DNA of 64,000 nt, from positions 6,448,001-6,512,000 of the forward strand of contig OW285187.1 of assembly GCA_935421135.1 (NCBI GenBank). Reading direction: 5' to 3'. This stretch comes from Bugulina stolonifera. Taxonomy: Eukaryota > Bryozoa > Gymnolaemata > Cheilostomatida > Bugulidae. Shown piece by piece: positions 1-12,507 of this stretch; positions within the stretch are counted from its first letter, which is position 1, and each line of letters begins with the position of its first letter. The notes beneath the pieces are model-generated. The model was not told the DNA's origin. It was given only the letters and a program-made list of their open reading frames with translations, and ran no database searches. The translations under genes and the position numbers were made by a program.

Positions 1-3000
1 ACTCCAATGTTGAGAGAGTACGCTGCGGCTTTACTACACCCCTAGTTTTAGCTGCCTGTGGTGCTTCAGATGTGTCCATAGCCTCTGCACCTCCTTTATC
101 TAACAGAGTAGAGAATGTTTGGCCCCCAGAGACACCCCTTAGTTTCTGTGTCTCCATCAACTGACTTAGGTATTGTTTCTGGGAGTGTATCGCCTTTTTG
201 ACCACCTACCACAAAGAGATTGTATAATATCACGGGGTAAATCATCTACACTGTAACTATATAATATCAAGCAATAACCCACATAACTATGTGCATTATA
301 CACTTGATAACAAACCTGGAAGGTAATTACCATGTTATCCCGGTCTCTTACCTTTGGTTCGTTGACGGAAAACTGTTCTATTATTGTAAGAATGGCATTC
401 ACAGAATTGACAGGAAGTCCAAATGACTGGAAGAAAAGAATCAGCTGTTTTATCTTCACGTCACTGAGTGCTGTAAATACATAAACGGTGTCTATTATGC
501 ATTGTATATGCTGTGAGTAGCGCAGTTAAGTGATTAATGCGTGCTCACATTAATCATGTATTAGCACTATGGTACTTACCTGCATTTATGAGCCGAGATT
601 GACCAGTCTGTAGGAGTTTTCTACGTAGGTTATCAGTGTAGAGAAGGGCAAGGTCAGAGCTAGACGACATACAACCTACAGGCAGTTCACCCGATTCGGG
701 GAACCACATGTTTAGGAGATCCTTTCCAACACTAACATCATGTTCTACAACAAAGTGATAGACGTTATATATATATGGTGGTGTATCAGCCATGTAATGG
801 TTATATCCACCATATGATATACTAGTATCTACTGAAGTTAGGTAGAAGTAATAACATAATATACCTGAGAGATGCAGATGACAGAGGAGTTCTATAGCAG
901 CGTGAACTATCCGCATATCCAGTACAACTGACTGACCATTAGGCCACTCTATCATCACAGAGTATGCCTCATCTTCCTGTAGGAGCATAGGGATACAGTC
1001 TATTATGTACTATTACAGTACCAACTCTACCTGGTACCTCTACAGTAATATTTGTAATACTACTTCGTATCTTACGGCCTAAATTTCAACTACAGTACAA
1101 TTTGGAAAAAATTTCTAACCCAACTCTGAAGCTCATGTTGAGTCAAATACAAAGCCCAATGTTCTTATGAGAAACAAGTGTGCCAATGAGCAAGAGATGG
1201 TTTGCTTCAGCAAAACAAAAACGCAAGCAGCTAGCTCCTTCGGCCTAGGCCAGACAGCCCTCTTGCCACTTTAGTTGTGACTGAGGCCAGCCCAGGAGGT
1301 GGTAGAGACACCAAATAATTCCACTTGGTAACAGTTTTACCTCGTACAAGTATCTGGTAGTGAACTCGCCCTGCTTGTGCCAAGATAATAACATGACTTA
1401 CCCATTTGAATGCTGATTTACGAGATATGGCATCCTCTGTGAAGTGCTTGTAGTTGAGTAGAAGGGTGTTGTAGGTGTCTGTGTGATTGAGTAACTGTAT
1501 ACACAGCGAAGGTCTACTACACAGCATCTTGGATATCTCCTACATATTACACACAGGTGACATAAAGAGTATAATAACGGAAATGTCCTTATCTCAACTT
1601 TTAACTTCAGTTCTGCCATTCTGCAGCTGATAATGAGATATATAATGGGCTACAACATGCCGTATGTCTAATCATATGGTAATGGGAAGGTGTTAGTTAG
1701 TATCACTATTGGGAGTAAACAGTTAATTAACTTATACATGTATTTGTATTAGTAGCATGCATTCAGGCCTCACCAGAATAGCCTGAGAAGGTTCCCGTCT
1801 GTACAGCTTAGACTCCAGCAGGTAAGTTATGTAGGCGGACACAACCTCATAGCTAGTCTCCACGTGTAGAGCCTGAAGGAAAGATATAGACAGAAATGAT
1901 GACAATTTAACTGATACCACGATTCGATGTCAAAGTCAAGGACAAGAGTGAGATGTTGGACTGTTGTACAGCTGTGTAGTTGTTTACTAGACTACAACCA
2001 GCTTTGTGAAAAAAGATAATGCTAATAAATATAATAAGTAGAAAAATAAATTTTGCAGAATGAAATAGTTTGTGAATTGTCTGCCCTTGGCATGAAAGAT
2101 GCAGCATTTGGGAGTTGTGTTACTTCTAAGCTGTGGACAATGTTATTTCAACTGACATGATGGTTGTGCATACTTCCCCCACAATTCATGGTAAACCTTT
2201 ACACTAGATAGTTCTAGGGTGTGATAGTGTGTTGTAAAAACCCGCCCACCATGCCATTTGGAACTTTATGCTGTTCTGTTCAGGATTGTGGAATACACTA
2301 CATTATGTAAATAGACACATCAAATAATATGTACATGTACATACCTTCTGTACGGAGGTTTGTATTATGGACTCTACGGATGGAAATACTTTGATCTCAG
2401 GAATATTAACGAGTAGCCACTCAAACTGATCACACTGAGTGTCTACATCAATATCTATGTCCATTGCCTGCTGTGTGACTGGATCAACAAACATGGCCCT
2501 CATCGCCTGTAGATATAGTACATGATAGTAGATATAGCATGTGATAGTAGAAGTCGATAAAATGTCTACATCAATATGATTTAAATCATATTTTGTCAAC
2601 ACTACTTGCATATTTATTTTCCATGGGAGAATTAGATGTAGTGTGCAACAGATACTAAAATATAAACAAGATGTAGTGCGGTACCTTAACAGAAAGGTCA
2701 CGAGTTTTAGGGGAGGTTGAATATAGCCTCTCAAAGAAATAGTTGATAACTTGAGTAGCAGGGCTATCATCATCCTCACTCTCTGTTGACTGCTGCATGA
2801 TCGTCTGCAATCGCTGAAGCAATCGGTCATGTCGGGCAATCTTCTGCAATGGAGTAAAAGATGAGTAACCCCCAGCATCAACACAAATGAATAGACAGAA
2901 CAAGTTTAAAGAAAAGAAACATACATTTCTGTTCAGCGAAATGGACTTGGCGCCCTGACATGGTTCCAATACTACATGCATATACTGTGAATTGAAAAGA

Positions 3001-6000
3001 GAATACAAACCAAAATTATACAATAGACATGAAGATATGTACCTGACTTTGCTTGGCCTTAGGGTCATCCCCCTTGCTATCACCATTAGACATGAGTAGA
3101 AACTCACATAAACACTGTATAGGGAGGACATCCAGGGAGCCCTCACTAGACTCAACTAGTTCAGAGAGCCAAGGCATAGCCTGACTTGTGCCCTGAAGAA
3201 TACACAACACACATGATGAATAGATTAGAAACTACAACGGCACCCATGCATTATAATTTCAACAATGTGGACATATACAATGTGTATGCAAGGCAATCCC
3301 CTATCACTTACATTGAGCTACAAACTAGGAAGTCGATGACATCACAGCGATATTGTCAACATTACGCTCACCTGTTTCTGTATGACCTGGAGGAGAAAGT
3401 CTGGGCTCCTACTCTTAGATAGCATGTGGCCCAGGTGGAGAGTAGAGTTCAGCCTTTTTAGATCGTCTACAATTTTAGGGGGCATTCTGCGCGCTGGCCC
3501 ACTGCAAAAGTCAACATAGACATTGTCCTAAGTCTTTCACTCACGAACAAGAAACGGCAATCACGCCATAAAAATGCGAGTCTATCTTTAGTATAATATA
3601 CGCCGAATGTACGTTAGTATACTAGTAATGACTGTGAGTTGGTATATCACTATAATGTACTATGACTGTAAGTTTGTATGACAGTATTATACTACAGTAT
3701 AGTCTGACTGTTACCTGGCATTCATACTGATGAGTTGGGAAAGGAGGAGGCTAGTCGTCTCAGTGATAGTCACATTGCTAGTAGCTGCTGCCAGATGACC
3801 TTCAAATTCTAGGATTTCCTGTTTCTCTAGTTCACAGATCTAAGAACAATAAAGAGCAGATAACAAACACTACCTACTTCACGACGAATGTGCAAATGTT
3901 AAACAGTCTCGCAGTGAATAAATGACATGAAATAGAAGCACTAACCTGCCTCTCCTGGGCCATTATGTGCTGAAGATCATCTCCAGAGGAGACAGGAGGA
4001 AACGTGTATCTGTTAGTCATGACCATTTCCATCATCATCTCTAGGGTAGGATACTCCTTCCACACGTACTTACCTATCAGCAAATAAGTACGTAGCAGTA
4101 GATAAATGGGTCAATATCTCCGATTTGAACCAGCAGAAAGAAAGAAGTGTTTTACACAATGATTTTCATTTTAGAGTTCCAAACATTTTGTGTTAAAAGT
4201 ATTATAACTGTCAAGTAATCACTAGAATACTTACCAAATGTAGCAGGATTGTATGCCACCAATACCAGTAACAGTTGCCAAGATTTCCAATACATTGGGA
4301 ATATAGCAAGATGAGGTGGTGTGTAGCCGGTAGGTAGCCTAATGTTGTCGGGATAATGGTACGTAGATACACTCAGTAACAACTTCGCTACATCCAGGTT
4401 CTTTATCTCCAAAGCTGGATAGTCTACAAAGGGTCATAACCGTAGCTAGTGTGGGTAATGGGCCTTTTAACAATCAGATCAATGGTTATTGTTCAGGAAA
4501 GCTCCACAGAAAGTTTCAAAGGTGGACGTAACAAAACATAATTTGATAATAAAACTTCAACTAGAGGTAGATACATACAGCTAGATATGACGCTTCCGAT
4601 CAAAACCCTCCAATGAACAGGGGGATATATAACTACTGTCACACATGTGAGATATGAACACTGGTATAGAATTCCACATCCGAGAGTGACACAGAGCTAT
4701 ACGATGGGGCCTATGGGAAACTACTCAGCATATTTATATCTTGTTGAACATCTGCAGTACACCAACATAATATATAAGTAGCATAGTTGACTTACTTGTG
4801 GTTTTGAGAGCAGCAGCTCTGTTGATCATGAGGTCCAACACCTCTACAGCATCAGAAGCCGCTAAGGGATACTCTCCCTCCATCCCCATCATCAATACAT
4901 TTAGCAGGGAGTCTTCTAGAACGGGAGTCTCTGAGGCTAATCTCAACATGATTTTGCGGTCCTAGAGACACAGTTAAAGAATATACATGCACAGAAATCT
5001 ATCGATATGCAAAGTATGGCTATAAAACATGCCCAGGTCTAGAATTAAAGCTTATTCTATCCGGCGGGAATACAATGAAGTTTGAAGATGTTAGATAGAA
5101 CGAAGCAGTGTTGCTAACGTTAAAGATAACTTACTGCTTCTATGGGCCAGTTGTCTACTTTGGAGTAATGCTCCCCGTGTGCCATCATCAGCAGCTTGTA
5201 GAGACACTGTACAAACACTGGGGGCTCAATAGGATGCAACATTCTAATAAATGTCTCGTACATCCAGGAAACAGCTGCCTTCTGAATGTTGGCTATCTGA
5301 GACCAGAATGTGTGTATTATGGAGGGGTCTGAAAATATGCAGCACAATAGTGTTACCAAATGATGATGATCATAGAACTAATAGCTCCTAGAGATGGAGG
5401 CAAAAACTTTGTTGTTAATTATACCTGATATTATATTTGAGACACAGGCTGCGGTAGAGTTGACCAACGATGGGACAATCATGAGCAAGCAGTATGTGTT
5501 ACTACACAATGTAAAGCACATCTATGTTCCTGTACCATAACGCTGGCTATATTTATTTGAAGGTCAATACCAGAAAGAGATATTTGGAGCCATACTTTGA
5601 GTCTTACCATGATAGAGACACAATAATACTGATACATACCTTTGCGTTTATCTGAGAAAGAAAGAGAACTGCCGAGAGCTTCCTTGACCCCTGGACTTAT
5701 AGTCAGCAGTTCACAGACAGCAACAAGATCAGCTATACCATACATGACCCTTTCCTTAACAGAATATTCCAGTCCAAGGTATATAGGGTGGGTCGACCTG
5801 TCTGCCATCAGACCAACACAGAATGTGTGGAAGGTGAAATCAGCCCTCATTGCTTTCACTATCTCTCGAAGCAAAGTCCTCAATGAGCGCAGGTAATCTT
5901 CCTTAGTCATTAGCAGGTCTATGAATATGTCTGCCAACAGCTGCAATGTGTGTAAAATGACAATAGAAAAATCTGATAGGCTGAATGCGTCCGTTGAAAG

Positions 6001-9000
6001 TTATAGCTTAGTAAAACAGCTGAAGACTGAGTTACATTGTATAAATAAATGTAAATCTATTGAACCCTGCTGCTGTGTTGGAGCCATAGATATTTCAATG
6101 CAGACCTGTCTGTGTGTACATTTGAAATGGCATCCTGATGGTAAACAATGGGTACGGAAAATATTACGATTTTCAAGTTTCTTCCTTTCCAGATTCCATC
6201 ACTTGATTATATTATATTATATTACATCATCGTATATTATATTATATTACATTATTGTATATTATATTATAATATAGTCTGACACATGTACTATATGATG
6301 TAACAGCAACATGTCACTGAGGAATACCTTAGGAGTTCGGTCAGGATCCTGCTGGAACATAATAGCTAGCATCTGCATATTGTTGAGGTTCCTGGAGGCG
6401 GATAACTCATTGTAGATTGTGTGGGTGAGGGCTATCCTTAGGTTATCCTCATCTGTCTCTAGCAGCTCCCTAAATGCATAATACAGTATCATGGGTAGAT
6501 ATGTGTAATACAATATCATGGGTAGATATGTGTAATACAGTATCATCGGTAGATATGTGTAATACAGTATCATCGGTAGATATGTGTAATACAGTATCAT
6601 CGGTAGATATGTGTAATACAGTATCATCGGTAGATATGTGTAATACAGTATCAATATCCCAAACACTAACATGCATACATACATGTACATGTATATAATA
6701 TAAAAAGAGTACCTGAAACAGCTGTTGTAGTGAGTGACAGCAGGTTTTGTCTTGAGTCTTATCTTTAGTAGACCGACTATAACGTCCTTATCATTGGGGT
6801 TCTGTCCTGAACAGTTGAGACATACAGCCAGCAACAGATCCTGTGCTACTTTCATCAGCTACAAGCACAAATAGCAATCATATCAACTTATAGTTTATAC
6901 ATTGGAAAGGAACCAGAATGGTCATTATTAGATCAACATAATACGAATAACCCTCTGCTAAAGTCTACAAAAAAGGCAAGCTAGAAGACCAAAAACGATA
7001 AAATAATGTTTTATTACAATCCAGAAAGTGCAATCCATCATTTGCAGTGCATACTTTTGGGTTTTGAAGCCATGTGTCCAGCTTAGTGACTACCAGAAGT
7101 CTGACAGCACAGTACCCTGATACACAGGTCAGCAGCTTCAACAGCTGTTTACTGGTCACCTCTAGGTGTTGTCTCTTGGTCATCTGCTCAGTGACAGCAT
7201 CCATCACCAACTGCTCTATACTGTCCATCTGGAACCTGTACCTACATGTAGTACAAATCATGTAAGTATATGATATATGAGATACTACGATACACACCAC
7301 ATGTGAAGTAAAAGCATGTACATATATCATATGATATAATGTAGTAGGTGGACATTCCTACCTGTGTTTGACTATGACATTGGATAGCCCAAGTGCAGAG
7401 CCTGTACTTGAATCATCTCCAAGATCTACTGGAGAGTTTGTGTGATGGAATGGACTGCTGTTAGGGCTAGAGGATGCTCCAACTACAAAACATACAATAA
7501 TGTAATATACAGTATGTGCACATGTAATATATAACACAATATTGTAATATACAATACATGTACATGTGATATATAATACAATAACGTAATAGGCCTATGT
7601 AATATATAATACAAATTGTAAATCATACAGAATAAAACCTACAACCATGGTAATACAATAATACCGTTGATCTCTCACAACAAAAATCATTCATACAATA
7701 AGCTTTCCTTACCACCAGAGGTTCCTGGTAAACTAATACTAAAGTTATCCAACATTGAAGGGTTTTTGGGAGTGAGATTAGTTCCAAAGGCGGTTATTAT
7801 GTTGTTGACCAGAGGTTTGCAATCTGACCGGTCAACCCACGTCCTCTCACCGAGTGAGTCCTCCAGGTAAACCTTTATAATGTATGAGATGTTACTAGTA
7901 GGGATATGTAATCATTGAGAACTCATCACACAAGATGCACACGTATCAAACCAAAACACATTACTATATGATACAAACAAACTCAACAGTGTAAGGAAAT
8001 CCTCAACTATTCTCATATATCACTTTCTACTCTTTAGATATGAGGCTAGTGGAGTATGTCAAGTACTAAGGTAGTGAATCCCAGCTCCCCTTTCATTTAG
8101 CACAGCTGTTAGCACATGATATTTCAGTAGAAAGAGGAGGAAATATAGACTAATGAGTGGAGAGACTCACCTCAACCAACTGTTGTGGCCAGTGTTCCTC
8201 ATCAGCATAAGCTGCGTATAAGAGATTGCAGGCTAACACGGTAACTGTTGGGTTTCCTTTAGCTTTGAAGTTAACAGAGGCATCCCTCTTTAGTAGAGAG
8301 CACAGCACCTGAACAAATAAAGCTACCAGGTAACTATATGAGTGGGAAGATAGAAACTGGTGCATGCAAGTCTGTTAGCAAAATACACAAAGGGAAACTT
8401 TGTTCAAAGAACTGAAACTACATGTATATACAATAGTATTGTCGCAGGTAAATATTTTGTTAGACAATTAGAGTCTTCGCAACCCCTTGGACCGACCTGT
8501 GTCTGTAGTATAGCACATACCTCTGTAGCTATGTCTGTAGTATAGCACATACCCCTGTAGCTATGCATGTAGTATAGCACATACCCCAGTAGCTATGTAT
8601 GTAGAATATCACATACGCCTGTACCTACATGTAATGTTTGTAGTATAACACATATTCCTGTAGCTATGTACACGTATGTAGTATAACACATACCCCTGTA
8701 GCTATATCTGTAGTATAGCAAATACGCTTGTACCTAATGTCTGTAGTATAACACATACCCTTGTACCTAATGTCTGTAGTATAACACATACCCTTGTACC
8801 TAATGTCTGTAGTATAACACATACCCTTGTACCTAATGTCTGTAGTATAACACATACCCTTGTACCTAATGTCTGTAGTATAACACATACCCCTGTAGCT
8901 ATGTCTAGGTAGTATAACACATACCCCTGTAGCTATATCTGTAGTATAAAGTAATGGTTTCTCCTTGACTAAAGCCATTAAAGTGAGAACTATTTGCTGG

Positions 9001-10099
9001 TTGGGCTTAGCCCTCTGAGCCCGCAAGTGTTTTATAGCACCACATAAGAGTTTATCTGCTACATCACTATCTTCACTCTCAGCTTCCATCTTGTCGTAGA
9101 GGTCGGAAGGGTGGCCTACAGCAATAGGCATTTAGGTGTCTACATGTATAAGATAGTGGGTTCAGAAGTAAGATAGTTTGCTTACTATAGGAAATAGGTA
9201 GGGAGTGGTATTTAGAACATTGCCAAAGTCACCAACATTCGTGGCTTTGGCTTTTTTTAAAAGTAATTCGCGGGCTTTAGCAAATATTATGTATCAGTAT
9301 TAACAATTAGCCAAACAGATTCTGGTGTCTATTGATAACGTCATGACCATTCATGTATATGATAGCAGTAACAATGCTCATGGTGACAGGCCAATCATTG
9401 GGAATATGCAAATACATCAGGTCAGCCTCAAGGAGAGCTTTCCTACTGCATATATCACTATCTTTGTAAATTTTCTTATAAATAACAATGTTTACTCACA
9501 ATCTATAGCCATCTCATCGTATTTAACTTGAGCTTTATCAGGAGTTGCATATTTGGGCCTCTTAACGAGTAGGCTGGTGCCCGCTGTGAAAGCAGCGTCC
9601 GTTTTGGCTGCAGCTAATAATTTGGATTTGGATGATTCACCAGACTTTTGTCCTAAAATTATGCCAGTAATATTATCCTCGATTCCTATAATGCCATACA
9701 CAGCTTATTAGAGAATGAGAAATAGACACAAATGAATGAAACACTCATAAATAGAAGCCTTACCTAGTGGAATCAAATCAAATGGTGAGGCATGACCTAC
9801 AAAGAAAACAGCTTTCGATAAAACATTAAAGTATAGGCTTGTGCAATTCTCGCTGTCTCTGGCAGCTTGAGAACTCTGGCTCAGTGTAAATAGGTTTTGC
9901 TGTAAATATACAGCATTGCCAAGGGATCACTCTGAGCTGCACTAATAAGGTGCCAAACGCCGAAAGAGTAGAATGTATGCAGACTGAATGTACATATTAT
10001 AACATATATGTATATGCATATAATTATGATGTGTTAAGAAATACTTTTAGCTTTGCCACCAGGTCGCTTGACGCCAGATGTGCTTCGAAACTTATCCAT
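1..10099 (-). CDS. INTS1: Integrator complex subunit 1, 26 exons, 3' end missing
   Basis: INTS1 is the large scaffold subunit of the nuclear Integrator complex, which cleaves snRNA and other nascent RNA polymerase II transcripts. Exons, read right to left: 10045-10099, 9764-9796, 9500-9685, 8925-9115, 8171-8308, 7713-7872, 7362-7482, 7055-7241, 6713-6858, 6328-6469, 5640-5940, 5135-5328, 4796-4961, 4235-4423, 3946-4073, 3715-3839, 3372-3501, 3043-3192, 2685-2843, 2345-2506, 1774-1872, 1402-1539, 865-976, 580-744, 352-470 and 1-178 (open). Phases agree at every junction. The start is ATG at 10099, giving MDKFRSTSGVKRPGGK, a basic tail like that of animal INTS1. Family matches I recognise include LLKRDASVNFKAKGN, PSSEGSLDVLPIQCLCEFLL-type text near 3100, YHYPDNIRLPTGYTPP and WKEYPTLEMMMEMVMTN. 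About 1290 residues are present, so roughly the last 40 percent lies outside the window. Introns are mostly 100-400 bp; two carry minisatellites at their splice sites. Confidence 0.93.
1130..1310. repeat. Dispersed repeat, copy 1 (INTS1 intron)
   Basis: This intron segment contains GATGGTTTGCTTCAGCAAA followed by GGCCTAGGCCAGACAGCC. The same two blocks in the same order recur in the NDUFS5-like gene at 30930-31080. It is a dispersed repeat of unknown class; no tRNA-like promoter or reverse transcriptase is visible. Confidence 0.6.
6474..6660. repeat. 27-bp minisatellite abutting a 3' splice site of INTS1
   Basis: About six near-identical 27-bp units (core ATCGGTAGATATGTGTAAT) fill the end of the intron before the INTS1 exon 6328-6469. 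They reach to within a few bases of the acceptor. On the gene strand the repeat unit contains no AG dinucleotide, so the true acceptor is the first AG met. Open frames through it on both strands are only repeat translation. Confidence 0.92.
8500..8945. repeat. 33-bp minisatellite carrying repeated 5' splice sites in INTS1
   Basis: Units of about 33 bp (core GTAGTATAACACATACCC on the plus strand) run through the intron that follows INTS1 exon 8925-9115. On the gene strand each unit contains GGGTATGT or a close variant, the same motif that forms the donor of this exon at 8924/8925. The five units nearest the centre are almost identical; outer ones have diverged. The first copy next to the exon is 34 bp, the inner ones 33 bp. 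Confidence 0.92.
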
Positions 10100-12507
10100 A
10101 TTTTCAATAGGTCATTCATAGATTTCTTCAGAATTATCTAAAACAATAATAAATGAAATATTCAACATTAGCTCATTATACTATTATCACTAGATAGAAA
10201 GAGTCCACAATGACAATAATTTACACAAAATTATTTTGAAGTAATATCACACAGAGACATAACAGAGTCAGGCATTTATTGCTATCCTTCTAGAACAGGA
10301 GTGAGGTCAGTAAGCTAACCAACCTACATGCATAACAAAATTGAGTAATTAAAAGATTAGAGGTCTACCATCAATCAATTGAATTATTTTTATCAACTGA
10401 CCAAAAGATAAGATGTTGGTAAAGATATGAAGTGGGCGTACATTGGCAAACTCTGCTTTTTGTGATAGGAACATAAAACAACACAATTGTATTTTATTTA
10501 AAAGTTAATTTAAATTTAGAAATCAAAGCTTTAAACCACTACTGTCGTACCATTCAATATTTTCAAATAATCTTGTTCATCCTTTTTCAGTAAGATTGAT
10601 GTGTTGTTTGTCTTTGGTAATCTAGCAGCTGCCAAGAAAACCCTATTTTAATATTGGCTGATTTCACCTTCAATCAGCCTATGCTGGGAATTTTGGAAGC
10701 TCTCAAGCAGTTAATATAAAACTGTGCTACAGAGATAGCCATAGGACTTGCAATGCATTGCATTGTTTTTTGTGGGCATGACCCTAACTTACTTATTCAT
10801 CACTGTGCACAAGAGTTATTTATAGAATGACAGTTAGTGTTGGCTCAATAAGATTACTGGGCTATTTGATGCTAGTAGCTTACCTATGTACATAAGTTAC
10901 AAGTATAGACTTAGAACAGGCATAGCCATAGGAACTTAACAGCTCTCAATGCTGAATGGAGGTCATAATAGCCAATATTCAAATGAGTTTATCTTGGCTG
11001 CCACTAGGTTTACAAAGACAAACAGCACATCAATCTTCATGAAATAAGATGACCAGTATTCTTTGCAAATATTGAATGGTGAGACAGTAGTGGTTTAAAC
11101 TCACTAACTAACTATACTTATACTATAACAACTAGACTAGCCTTGGCTAAGACTTGTATGTTGTACCTACGATGCAATACATATCAAATACACTAATCGA
11201 CTGTTGCTTACGCTAGCAAAGAAACGTAGCTGCCTGAGTTTTTAGTTAGAAGCCCTTTGAAATAGCATAATAGCAAACTGCTAGTACATTTATTCTTTAT
11301 AAGCCAAGGCCTAACATACATTTACAATACATGTTATAGAATAATATTATTTTATCCGGATGTCACTCTGCGCGACAAGGCGTGGTTGCGCTCATTATGC
11401 TCTGGCCAAACAAAATGATGGTATCATCAAACTGTATAGAGTTATCAAGTGTGTCAGAGCCTTGGTATCATCAAGGATTTTCTTACGCCTTGGTATTGCT
11501 TAGGTCTGTGAAATTATTTTTGTCTGGGGTAGTCGCGGGTAGAAAGTGGTACAATTTATTATTATTGTACCACTTTTTGTACAAGTTGTTTGAGAGTCGA
11601 CAACTCCAAGTTGAGCTAGACTAATAATGTGAGAAGACAACTTCTTTAGCCAATCAATTCGCACGCAAGGCTAGTTATTACTTATTATGCAGAAAATATA
11701 TTATTTACTTTCACAGTATCTCGACCTTGTGGTCCGAATATATGTTTAGTAGGTGTCTACACAAATTTCTCTGTAGCCCACACTAATAATTAACAGAGCA
11801 AACCAAAGAATAAGTTGTTTTATGAATCTCTTAGTCTTTAGTATGATAACTACATCATCAACAACAGCAAATCCATGATTTGTATATTTACTATCAGTAT
11901 GACTGGCAGGCTTGCCAAGTTCGACTGATGAAAATCAGAGAGATTCAGCATTTGGGTGGGGGGTGTCCATTTTGGGTGAGGTGGGGTACCAAAATTTTAG
12001 TTGAAAATCAGAGAGTCTCCTGCAGAATCAGGGAGACTTGGTAAGCCTGATGACTGGACCTAGAACGCAACTTTAAAAGCACCCCCATGGAACAAACACC
12101 TCAAATCTTATTCAAACTTATCATAGATATATTATAGACACTATGAAAATTGTTATAGATTATAAAACACCTGCTATAGAAAACATGTACAATGTACATG
12201 TATATGCAAGCTAATATCCCAGAACGTATCACAATAATAAGTTAGCCTAATTGTTATTGGACAAAGTGAACTGTATTATTAGTTTGTATAATTTAAATTT
12301 GATGAATAGTAATAATACAAAACTGCACATTATAATGCCACAGGAGCACCAATAAATAGGATATGTATAATTATTATGTTCAATAGTTCATCTTCATTTA
12401 GCCATAGTGTAATTGTCTTATAATTCTGTTGCCACTTAATTGACCGAAATATAAATATAGAAATCTTTTCAGCAATAATATTGGAAGTTTAATAAACAAT
12501 TATAGAA
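10100..12507. other. Intergenic region between INTS1 and UBE4A
   Basis: This 2.4-kb stretch separates the 5' end of INTS1 from the 3' end of UBE4A; both genes are on the minus strand. It holds the inverted-repeat element at 10535-11094. No convincing coding exon was found. An 80-residue open frame at 11382-11624 has no recognisable motif. Confidence 0.7.
10535..11094. mobile_element. TTAA-flanked inverted-repeat element (MITE)
   Basis: The 560-bp element begins ACCACTACTGTC and ends with the reverse complement GACAGTAGTGGT. The terminal inverted repeats continue imperfectly for more than 100 bp; both arms contain GATTGATGTG followed by TGTTTGTCTTTG, or close variants. TTAA flanks both ends (10531-10534 and 11095-11098), as expected for a piggyBac-type target duplication. 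No transposase is encoded, so it is a non-autonomous element. The superfamily assignment rests on the TTAA alone. Confidence 0.7.

Noticed and set aside
976..999. Earlier acceptor for INTS1 exon 865-976, at 999
   Set aside because: The acceptor at 976 has a better pyrimidine tract and keeps the phase with the preceding exon; the other would shift it.
2945..2990. Extra INTS1 exon (YMHVVLEPCQGAKSIS)
   Set aside because: The known family joins the exons on either side directly and in phase, and no good donor follows this segment.
6262..6855. 197-residue open frame with YYTYLPMIL repeats
   Set aside because: It joins two INTS1 exons (6713-6858, 6328-6469) through the intronic 27-bp minisatellite. 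The INTS1 match resumes correctly only when that intron is removed.
8500..8945. CRISPR-like array of regular repeats
   Set aside because: Units are contiguous without unique spacers and lie in an animal intron; this is a minisatellite.
8664..9131. 155-residue open frame with YTTDIRYKGMC repeats
   Set aside because: Only its first part is the INTS1 exon 8925-9115. The repeats are translation of the intronic 33-bp minisatellite.
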